A DNA stretch of 64,000 nt from Streptomyces sp. NBC_01454 (GTDB taxonomy: Bacteria; Actinomycetota; Actinomycetes; Streptomycetales; Streptomycetaceae), in contig NZ_CP109461.1 in the NCBI RefSeq assembly GCF_036227565.1, forward strand, positions 496,001-560,000, in the 5' to 3' direction. Each line of letters starts with the position of its first letter. Position 1 is the stretch's first letter. Under the pieces are notes generated by a model. That model had not been told where the DNA came from, ran no database searches, and saw only the letters and a list, made by a program, of their open reading frames with translations. The position numbers and the translations under genes were made by a program. This document shows, piece after piece, positions 17,631-23,903 of the stretch.

Positions 17631-18562
17631 TACAGGGGGGTGGCCGCGTGCAGGATGAAGTACAGGGTGACGGCCGAGTTCGCCGAGGACAGGGCGGAGG
17701 CGGTGGTGCCCGCCGCCGCGCCCCACACGGCAAGGCCGACCGCGGTGAAGGCCGGAGGCCAGTTGCGGCCCGCGGGCGCTGGACCCAGCAGGGCGGCGAC
17801 GCGGCGCGGCACCGGACCGGCGGCAGCGATTCCGGCCAGGGTGGACAGAGGCGTGCCGCGGCTGATCAACGCTGCTCTCCCGATGGCCACGGCCACCATG
17901 CGCCGGCTGCCGACGGTAGCGGCGGCGTCTTCGTCCGCCCAGCGTTCGGCGGTGTAAGTGACGGCGGAACGCAAGGGTCGAAGGAAGGGGTTGGCGCGGG
18001 CGGCGAGCTGGACTGCGAGGAGGAATCGGTGGTGGCGGCCGGCCAGGTGGGCGCGCTCGTGCGCGAACAGGGCCCGGCGCTCACGCGAGGTCAGGGCGGC
18101 GAGCATGCCGGTGCTCACCACGACACGGTCGCGGCGCCCGCCCGGCAGCGCGTACGCGTAGGGCACATCGTCGGGCAGAACGGCCACCGCGGTGGCGGGC
18201 AGCCCGGAAAGGGCGCGGCCGCTGCGTCGGCGCACCCGGTGATGACGCCACGCGGCGGAGGTGCACGCGGCGATCACCGCCAACAGGGCGGGGATGGCGG
18301 CCTTGCCCGCCACTTCGTCGTACGGCACCGCTTCGCGCACCTCGGGGTCCGACCAGCCGTCCGGCAGCGGATTACCCGGCAGCTGCGCCGTGCCCACGAC
18401 CATCAGCAGGGCAAGGCACAGGGTGCTGCACACCGCGAGCACGGCCGCGACACCCGTCAGCAGCCAGGTCGCGGTCCGCGGGTGAAGATGGTGCTCGGCC
18501 AGGCGCGCGATCGGCCATGCCGTTAAGGGCAGTACCAGTGGCAGGAAGACGAAGACCCCCAT
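17630..18562 (-). CDS. M56-family membrane metallopeptidase
   Basis: The 310-residue protein has membrane segments at the N-terminus (VFVFLPLVLPLTAWPIARL; WLLTGVAAVLAVCSTLCLALLMVVG), a third near residue 90 and one near the C-terminus. The cytoplasmic zinc-protease motif HERAH lies in AHERAHLAGRHH, with a later glutamate in AERWADEDAA. M56 proteins such as BlaR1/MecR1 relay a signal that removes BlaI-type repressors. This one lacks a penicillin-binding sensor domain, so its signal is different. It starts 6 bases after a BlaI-type gene, so the pair is an operon. Confidence 0.88.
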   Translation of the reverse strand: MGVFVFLPLVLPLTAWPIARLAEHHLHPRTATWLLTGVAAVLAVCSTLCLALLMVVGTAQLPGNPLPDGWSDPEVREAVPYDEVAGKAAIPALLAVIAACTSAAWRHHRVRRRSGRALSGLPATAVAVLPDDVPYAYALPGGRRDRVVVSTGMLAALTSRERRALFAHERAHLAGRHHRFLLAVQLAARANPFLRPLRSAVTYTAERWADEDAAATVGSRRMVAVAIGRAALISRGTPLSTLAGIAAAGPVPRRVAALLGPAPAGRNWPPAFTAVGLAVWGAAAGTTASALSSANSAVTLYFILHAATPL

Positions 18563-18568
18563 AACCCG

Positions 18569-18970
18569 TCAGTCTTCCCCTTCTCGGGGGGCTTGCGCCA
18601 GCAGATCCCGCAGCAGCCGCTCGTCCCGGGGCGACAGGGCGGTGACGAAACTCGCCAGAACCGCCTCCCGGTCCGCCTCGCCGTCCAGAACCCTGCGCAT
18701 CCGCAGCGCGGCCAGCCCGGACTCGTCGGCGACCGGCGTCCACTCGAAGGATCGCCCCGCCCGCTCCCGGGCGACCGCCCCCTTGATGTGGAGCCGGGTC
18801 AGGATGGTCATCACCGTCGTGTAGGCGAGGCTGCCGCCGAGCCGCTCCTGCACCCAGCCCGCGGTGACAGGACCCGGCGCCTGGCACAGCGCCGCGAGTA
18901 CCTCGGCTTCCAGCGCGCCCTGGCCGCGCCGGGGGGGATGCCCGGCGCCGCCCGTGTTCTGGTCCGTCAT
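18569..18970 (-). CDS. BlaI/MecI/CopY-family transcriptional repressor (M56 partner)
   Basis: From the ATG at 18970 (GGGAGG upstream) the protein has 133 residues with a winged-helix domain: GALEAEVLAALCQAPGPVTAGWVQERLGGSLAYTTVMTILTRLHIKGAVARE. A C-terminal dimer part follows (VLASFVTALSPRDERLLRDLL). BlaI proteins bind TACA/TGTA dyads and are inactivated by proteolysis through their M56 partner, here the next gene. It is a candidate regulator of the TCTACR-N4-TGTAGA sites. An ATG-less upstream extension to 19021 is unlikely. Confidence 0.88.
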   Translation of the reverse strand: MTDQNTGGAGHPPRRGQGALEAEVLAALCQAPGPVTAGWVQERLGGSLAYTTVMTILTRLHIKGAVARERAGRSFEWTPVADESGLAALRMRRVLDGEADREAVLASFVTALSPRDERLLRDLLAQAPREGED

Positions 18971-19029
18971 GCCGTCAACCTCCCGCCGTATCGCCCCGAC
19001 CGTCGCGCCGGGGCGGTTCATCGTACAGA

Positions 19030-19044
19030 CTGCATGATCTGCAG
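19030..19044. promoter_or_regulatory. Divergent dyad upstream of the M56-partner repressor gene
   Basis: CTGCA-TGATC-TGCAG is a 15-bp inverted repeat 59 bases upstream of the repressor ATG at 18970. It differs from the TCTACR dyads, so this BlaI-type gene may respond to its own operator or to a different factor. Confidence 0.45.
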
Positions 19045-19072
19045 ATCGGCCTCTGTCTTCCTTCTGCTCACC

Positions 19073-19513
19073 TCACCCATGGTGCGGCGCTGGCCGGCCT
19101 CCGGGGCGTGCCCCCTCCTCCCTGGTGAAGCGAGTGCGCAACCACCGCTCCTCGTCCGGGGACAGCCGTGCGACGAAACATCGCAGCACGGCCCGCCGGT
19201 CGCTCTCACCCTCAAGAACCCGGCGCATCCGCCAGGCCGCCAGTCCTGCCCCGTCGGTCACGGCACTCCACACCACGGTGCCGCCCAGACGGCAACGGAC
19301 CACGGCGCTCGCCGCCTCCAGTCGGGTCAGCGTGGTCGCCACAGTGGTGTGGGCGAGAGCCGGGTCGACGTGCTGGCGCACCCAGCCTGCGGAGACCGGG
19401 CCCGGGGCCTGCCCGAGAGCAGCCAGGACGCTCGCCTTCAGCTCACCCTTGCCCCGGCGGACACGCGCAGCCGATGCCAGGACATCTCGGTCGTCATCCA
19501 CTCGCGTCTCCAT
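19073..19513 (-). CDS. BlaI/MecI-family transcriptional repressor (second copy)
   Basis: From the ATG at 19513 (GGGGGGAG upstream) the protein has 146 residues and the same winged-helix layout: [51 protein letters not shown], then [21 protein letters not shown]. Dyad copy 4 lies 16 bases upstream of its start codon, so it is the best candidate to bind that family of sites and to repress itself. It is separate from the M56 operon, 102 bases upstream of the first repressor, on the same strand. Confidence 0.85.
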   Translation of the reverse strand: METRVDDDRDVLASAARVRRGKGELKASVLAALGQAPGPVSAGWVRQHVDPALAHTTVATTLTRLEAASAVVRCRLGGTVVWSAVTDGAGLAAWRMRRVLEGESDRRAVLRCFVARLSPDEERWLRTRFTREEGARPGGRPAPHHG

Positions 19514-19528
19514 CTCCCCCCACCATCT

Positions 19529-19544
19529 TCTACGGCATTGTAGA
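19529..19544. promoter_or_regulatory. TCTACR-N4-TGTAGA dyad, copy 4 (repressor autoregulation)
   Basis: TCTACG-gcat-TGTAGA sits 15 bases from the ATG of the second BlaI-type gene on the minus strand. A bound repressor here would block its own promoter or leader. Confidence 0.75.
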
Positions 19545-19752
19545 TTTTCACCCCTCGTCGGCGGAAGCGGCCCGCGCACACCCGGCCGCGTGAAGGGCTG
19601 GCGCCGGGAGCGGCAGGGTGCGGACCGGGGGGCTCTCGCATCCGGCATGCCGCCCCCACCGGGCCCGGCAGCGGCCCTTCCCGTGCAGTGCAAGCGGCCT
19701 TCGCCGAACGGCGTGAACCCGGCCGGGGACGTCAGGGCGCATGGCCTCCATT

Positions 19753-19768
19753 TCTACAATGTTGTAGA
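19753..19768. promoter_or_regulatory. TCTACR-N4-TGTAGA dyad, copy 5
   Basis: TCTACA-atgt-TGTAGA lies 67 bases upstream of the first terD gene. The right half runs into TAGATT, a -10-like hexamer at 19765-19770, so a repressor would overlap the promoter. Confidence 0.78.
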
Positions 19769-19835
19769 TTTTGATGCTGATCGGCCGACGGCCCGGGAAA
19801 GCGCCCGGCCCGCGGGCAATGTGAAGGGATGCGAC

Positions 19836-20411
19836 ATGGGTGTGAGCCTGTCCAAGGGCGGCAATGTCTCGCTGAGCAAGGAGGCCCCGGGCCTGACGGC
19901 CGTCCTGGTCGGCCTGGGCTGGGATGTGCGCACGACAACGGGAGTCGACTACGACCTCGACGCCAGCGCCATCCTCGTGGGCGACTCCGGGAAGGTCGCC
20001 TCCGACCAGCACTTCGTCTTCTACAACAACCTCAAGAGCCCGGACGGGTCCGTCGAGCACACCGGCGACAACCTCACGGGTGAGGGTGAGGGTGACGATG
20101 AGGTCGTCAAGGTCGACCTCGCCACCGTGCCCGCCGACATCACGAAAATCGTCTTCCCGGTCTCGATCCACGACGCCGAAAGCCGCGGCCACAGCTTCGG
20201 CCAGGTCCGCGGCGCCTACATCCGCGTCGTCAACCAGGCCGGCGGCGCCGAGATCGCCCGCTACGACCTCTCCGAGGACGCCGCCACCGAGACCGCGATG
20301 GTCTTCGGCGAGCTCTACCGCAACGGCGCCGAGTGGAAGTTCCGCGCGGTCGGCCAGGGCTACGCCTCCGGCCTCTCCGGGATTGCCTCCGACTTCGGCG
20401 TCGGCGTCTGA
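19836..20411 (+). CDS. terD: TerD-family stress protein
   Basis: The 191-residue protein begins with the family start [20 protein letters not shown]. It has the calcium-binding acidic motifs [12 protein letters not shown] and [19 protein letters not shown]. TerD proteins bind Ca2+ and are part of cytoplasmic tellurite/stress-response assemblies; in Streptomyces they also affect development. Dyad copy 5 precedes it. A second, divergent member lies at 21316. Confidence 0.93.
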   Translation: MGVSLSKGGNVSLSKEAPGLTAVLVGLGWDVRTTTGVDYDLDASAILVGDSGKVASDQHFVFYNNLKSPDGSVEHTGDNLTGEGEGDDEVVKVDLATVPADITKIVFPVSIHDAESRGHSFGQVRGAYIRVVNQAGGAEIARYDLSEDAATETAMVFGELYRNGAEWKFRAVGQGYASGLSGIASDFGVGV

Positions 20412-20500
20412 CTTATCAGAGCGCCAGTGGGCGGGCCCTGCCAGGGCCTGCCCGCCGGGCGTGACAGCCGATTGCCCATTCACTCATTCAGGGGATCTTC

Positions 20501-20701
20501 ATGAAGACCCCGGCCCCCCTGGACGAGGTCGACCGTGCCTATCGCGGACTCGCGCCCCACCGGGCACTGCACGCGCCTGACATTTGCGTGGCCCTCGACA
20601 ACACCGGCGCGTGCGACGCGGCCGCCGGAGTCACCCCCGCTGAAGCCAAGGCCGAACGCATGGCCCTGGCTCGGGTGCAAGCACAGGCAGACGCCGAGTG
20701 A
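20501..20701 (+). CDS. Small hypothetical protein
   Basis: A 66-residue frame (MKTPAPLDEVDRAYRGLAPHR... ending AERMALARVQAQADAE) with a GGGG-type ribosome site and codon bias like its neighbours. It lies 89 bases after terD and could be co-transcribed with it. No family recognised; the C-terminus is a likely helix. Confidence 0.5.
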   Translation: MKTPAPLDEVDRAYRGLAPHRALHAPDICVALDNTGACDAAAGVTPAEAKAERMALARVQAQADAE

Positions 20702-21231
20702 TTGCCGAGCGGAGGGGCCGGAGGGGGATTGCTTACGGGCATGGCTGAGCTCACCCCGGCCCTCTCTGCGATCGCGGCCACGATATTCCTCATGCTCGGC
20801 TACACCTTTCACGAGGCCAGAACCGCGCGGCCCCTCGCTCAGGCCCTGACCGGCGCAGGCTGGAGCGTCATGGCCATCGCTGTCTCGCGGTGCCCGCCAG
20901 CCTGCTCCTGTGCAGCGCACGCCGCCGACCCGCACCCCCAACGTCACAAGACGGCCTGGGTCAGAGCTGAACCATGGCGCCACGCCCTGATGGATCACCC
21001 CCTCTGTGGTCCCGGCCCCATCAATACGCACTCGCCCCCGCCCGCCCGACCGACCGCGTCCGCGCCGAGCCCGGCGCCAGCGGTCCGCTGTCGCGCGAGA
21101 TCGGACCTCGGCGGCCCCGGCCGCTCCCAGGAGTGACCGGCCGCCCATGCCGCGCCAACCGGCCGCCGACCCACACGTGCTTGGACGCTCGAGCGGCCGG
21201 GCCCTTCACGACGCGCCCTCTGCCATCTGAT
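20702..21231. other. Intergenic stretch between small ORF and second terD
   Basis: No convincing gene. A short frame from about 20741 (MAELTPALSAIAATIFLMLGY) has one hydrophobic segment but soon becomes proline/arginine-rich noise. Confidence 0.45.
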
Positions 21232-21247
21232 TCTACAGTGCTGTAGA
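21232..21247. promoter_or_regulatory. TCTACR-N4-TGTAGA dyad, copy 6
   Basis: TCTACA-gtgc-TGTAGA, a perfect 6+4+6 dyad 68 bases upstream of the second terD-like gene, again followed by TAGATT. The spacing to the start codon nearly equals that of copies 2 and 5. Confidence 0.78.
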
Positions 21248-21315
21248 TTCTGATGGTCGCGCCAACGCGGCACCGGGCCACGACGTTTCGGCCCCAAAGC
21301 ACCAGGAGGACATCG

Positions 21316-21897
21316 GTGGGAATCAATCTCAGCAAGGGCCAGCAGATCAGCCTGGAGAAGTCAGGCGGCGGCGCCCTGAGCGTGGTCAGGATGGGGCTGG
21401 GATGGCAGGCCGCCCCGCGCAAGGGCTTCCTCGCACGCATGACCGCGAAGGAGATCGACCTGGATGCCTCGGCGGTCCTCTTCGCCGGCCAGGAGCCGGT
21501 GGATGTGGTCTTCTTCCAGCAGCTGGTCAGCAAGGACGGATCGGTGCGGCACGCCGGCGACAATGTCGTCGGAGGCGCCGGCCAGGGCGGGGACGACGAG
21601 TCCATCCTCGTGGACTTGGGGCGGGTACCGGTGCACGTCGACCAGATCGTCTTCACCGTCAACTCCTTCACCGGACAGACCTTCGCCGAGGTGGAGAACG
21701 CCTTCTGCCGCCTCATCGACGAGAGCAACGGGCAGGAGCTGGCCCGCTACACCCTCTCCGGCGGCGGCAAGTACACCGCGCAGGTCATGGCCAAGGTCCA
21801 CCGCTCCGGAGCGGGCTGGAACATGTCCGCGATCGGGGAGCCGGCTGACGGCCGGACCTTCAAGGACCTCCTGCCCGCCATCGGCTCCCACCTCTGA
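21316..21897 (+). CDS. TerD-family stress protein, second copy
   Basis: From the GTG at 21316 (AGGAGGA upstream) the protein has 193 residues. It keeps the TerD motifs EIDLDASAVLF and GDNVVGGAGQGGDDESILVDL and the end of the fold (LARYTLSGGGKYTAQVMAKVHRSG). It is clearly diverged from the copy at 19836 and has an insert (AAPRKGFLARMTAKE) before the first acidic loop, as in TerZ-like members. Likely Ca2+-binding, cytoplasmic. TatA and GlsB genes follow on the same strand. Confidence 0.9.
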   Translation: MGINLSKGQQISLEKSGGGALSVVRMGLGWQAAPRKGFLARMTAKEIDLDASAVLFAGQEPVDVVFFQQLVSKDGSVRHAGDNVVGGAGQGGDDESILVDLGRVPVHVDQIVFTVNSFTGQTFAEVENAFCRLIDESNGQELARYTLSGGGKYTAQVMAKVHRSGAGWNMSAIGEPADGRTFKDLLPAIGSHL

Positions 21898-21978
21898 TCC
21901 GGACCGGCAGCGCAGGCCCGGACTGGCCGCCCGCCGCTGCCGCCAGGCGCCGCCCTATCTTCTGGAGGGAAGAACTCC

Positions 21979-22239
21979 ATGTTCGGTATCAGTGAGATAG
22001 CGATCATCTGCATCATCGTCATCCTGATCCTGGGAGCGAAGAAGCTTCCCGAACTTGCCCGCTCCATGGGCAAGTCGGCCCGCATCCTCAAGAGCGAGGC
22101 CCGCGCGATGAAGAGTGAGAGCGGCGCGCAGGCACCACCTGCCGGCGGGGCCGCCAAACGGGTCATCGAAGTGGCACCCGGCGACGTGATCAGCCCCCAG
22201 TCCAGCGGTCAGAACAGCACTGGCGCCCCACGGCACTGA
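21979..22239 (+). CDS. tatA: TatA-family twin-arginine translocase subunit
   Basis: The 86-residue protein has the TatA layout: a short N-terminal membrane helix (ISEIAIICIIVILILGAKKLPELARSMGK) followed by an amphipathic helix and a flexible tail. TatA forms the pore for folded-protein export with TatC, which is not in this window. It lies between the second terD and a GlsB/YeaQ gene, so an extra stress-linked TatA is likely. TatE-like or unrelated small membrane roles are alternatives. Confidence 0.82.
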   Translation: MFGISEIAIICIIVILILGAKKLPELARSMGKSARILKSEARAMKSESGAQAPPAGGAAKRVIEVAPGDVISPQSSGQNSTGAPRH

Positions 22240-22308
22240 CCAGCCTACCCCGGCGCCTTCGGGCCTCGACAACTTCTCTTCCACGCCGCTGCAGGGAACG
22301 CCTCGACC

Positions 22309-22575
22309 ATGGGCATTATCAGCTGGATCACTCTCGGACTTCTGGCCGGAGCGATCGCCAAACTCCTCCTCCCCGGACGCGACCCCGGCGGCCTCATAGG
22401 CACCATGGCTATCGGGATCGCGGGCGCCTTCCTCGGCGGCTGGCTTTCCGAGATCTTCTTCGACAAGACCGTGGAGACCCACTTCTTCGACCTCACCACC
22501 TGGTGCGCGGCCATCGGCGGCGCCCTGGTGCTGCTGATGGGCTACCGCATCCTGTTCGGCCACTCCCGGGACTGA
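22309..22575 (+). CDS. GlsB/YeaQ/YmgE family membrane protein, second copy
   Basis: The 88-residue protein has three hydrophobic segments and the family loop (LLAGAIAKLLLPGRDPGGLIGTMAIGIAGAFLGG). It is paralogous to the product of 11857-12120. It is the last intact gene of the stress island before transposon remnants begin 30 bases later. Confidence 0.85.
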   Translation: MGIISWITLGLLAGAIAKLLLPGRDPGGLIGTMAIGIAGAFLGGWLSEIFFDKTVETHFFDLTTWCAAIGGALVLLMGYRILFGHSRD

Positions 22576-22606
22576 TCGTGGCCTGGACACTCGGGCCGGA
22601 TCCGCC

Positions 22607-22920
22607 TCAACTGCACGACCCGTACGGCGCCGTACCACCGCGGGCGGCGGGCAGGCGGCGGACGTTACCGAGGGCGGCCGCTTGTTCCCGAAGCCGCGTT
22701 ATCTCGTCGTTCTGGGCAGCGAGTTGAGAGATAGCGACGGTCTTGAAGGCGGTGAGCTCGGCCATGGCTTCGTCCCGCTTGGCGACCCGATCCTTGAGCT
22801 CGGCGACCTGGGCCTTGAGCCGTTCGATCTGCGTGGCCCGTGGGTCGACGATCTTGCCGGCCTGCTGGAGGGCCACAAGGCGCCGCTCGAACTCCTCGGC
22901 AAGGTGCTGGTAGGGGCCCG
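22607..22920 (-). pseudogene. Recombinase-element helper protein, C-terminal fragment
   Basis: The frame reads PYQHLAEEFERRL...GKIVDPRATQIERLKAQVAELKDRVAKRDEAM...TRLREQAAALGNVRRL...APYGSCS. It is closely parallel to the C-terminal half of the helper gene at 23405-23902, down to the shared APYGSCS end. The N-terminal half is missing and the sequence switches at about 22921-22935 to an FxLD methyltransferase remnant. It marks the end of an older copy of the same element. Confidence 0.72.
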
Positions 22921-22935
22921 GCCGGGTAGTGCAAC

Positions 22936-23280
22936 AGCTGCCTCAGCTTCGGCCGGCTGTCCATCGGCTCCTCCGCTCGCGCCCTCAACCTGGCTGATCC
23001 CGCCATCCGGTGGGCTGGGGCGGGCCTGTACGACGCCGGCACCCTCGTCTACCTGACCGCCCGCCCGGCCGGTGAGGACGCAAACGAGCTCGGCCTCATC
23101 GCGCACGGTCCGGACAGCAGTACAATCCTCGGCCAGGTCAATGACCTCCTGCAGCGCTGGAGCCAGGAACGGCCCGAACAGCCGGTCGTCACCGCCTACC
23201 CCGCCACCACACCCGATGACCGTCTCGCCGCCGGTGTCCGCGTCACCCGGCCCGAGACCCGCCTGCCCATCGGCTGGTAA
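22936..23280 (+). pseudogene. FxLD-system methyltransferase, C-terminal fragment
   Basis: Read in frame, this stretch gives LSFGRLSIGSSARALNLADP, then RWAGAGLYDAGTLVYL, HGPDSSTILGQVNDLLQRW and TRPETRLPIGW before TAA. It aligns residue by residue with the last ~113 residues of the intact protein at 58943-61027 (LSFGKLAVSASARELGLADP, HGPDSSKVTEQADDLLSHW, TRPDTHLTISW). No start or upstream part is present. It is the remnant of a second FxLD lanthipeptide locus cut away at a transposon junction. Confidence 0.85.
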
Positions 23281-23404
23281 CACCCTCAAGGCGACCGGCG
23301 CCAGGTGCGCGTCCTCGGGCAGACAAGTAGATCCCCAGAGCAAGGCAACGGGGCGGCCGTCCGGCAATCTTCAACCGGGCGGTCGCCCCTACCTGCGATT
23401 GCGC

Positions 23405-23902
23405 TCAGCTGCACGATCCGTACGGTGCACTCGCCTTCGAACTGTTTGGCAGAGCACGGACATTCGACGGCGCGGCCAAGACGTCGCGAAGCCGCTCGAT
23501 CTCCATCCTCTGGGCGGCGATCTGCGACAGAGCCCGCTCCCTGAAGTCAGTGAGCCGATCGACCTGCGCGTCACGCGCGGCGAGGCGTTCCTTCAGCCCG
23601 GAGACCTGTTCCTTGAGGCGCTCGATCTGTGCCGCCCGCGGGTCCGGAATCACGCCCGTTTCCCGAAGCTCGGTCAACCGGCGCTCGAACTCCTCCGCCA
23701 GGTGTTGGTAGGGGCCGGGCCGCGGTGAGCCATCGCGGTTCTTCTTGGGATAGAAGCCGGTGCGGGCGACCCCGGCCTGGGTCGCGAGGGTCTTGATGTC
23801 GCATTTGCCGCCCGGGGGAACGTCACCGGCAAGGAGCCGTTCCATGACGTGCCGAATGGCCGTCTCGTTGTTCCGCCGGGTCTCGTCGCTGATGCGGGCC
23901 AC
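23405..23902 (-). CDS. Recombinase-element helper protein (DUF6262/TnpC-like)
   Basis: From the GTG at 23902, overlapping the stop of the third recombinase, the protein has 165 residues. It has a helical N-terminal domain (NNETAIRHVMERLLAG...TLATQAGVARTGFY) resembling a TetR-type or helix-turn-helix fold, and a long coiled coil (AAQIERLKEQVSGLKERLAARDAQVDRLTDF...RMEIERLRDVL). Such proteins accompany Tn554-type recombinase sets and are thought to aid transposition. The frame is intact. Confidence 0.75.
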   Translation of the reverse strand: MARISDETRRNNETAIRHVMERLLAGDVPPGGKCDIKTLATQAGVARTGFYPKKNRDGSPRPGPYQHLAEEFERRLTELRETGVIPDPRAAQIERLKEQVSGLKERLAARDAQVDRLTDFRERALSQIAAQRMEIERLRDVLAAPSNVRALPNSSKASAPYGSCS

Positions 23903-23903
23903 A

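Noticed and set aside
20741..21136. Possible membrane peptide gene after the small ORF
   Set aside because: One hydrophobic stretch, then proline/arginine-rich noise; no ribosome site.
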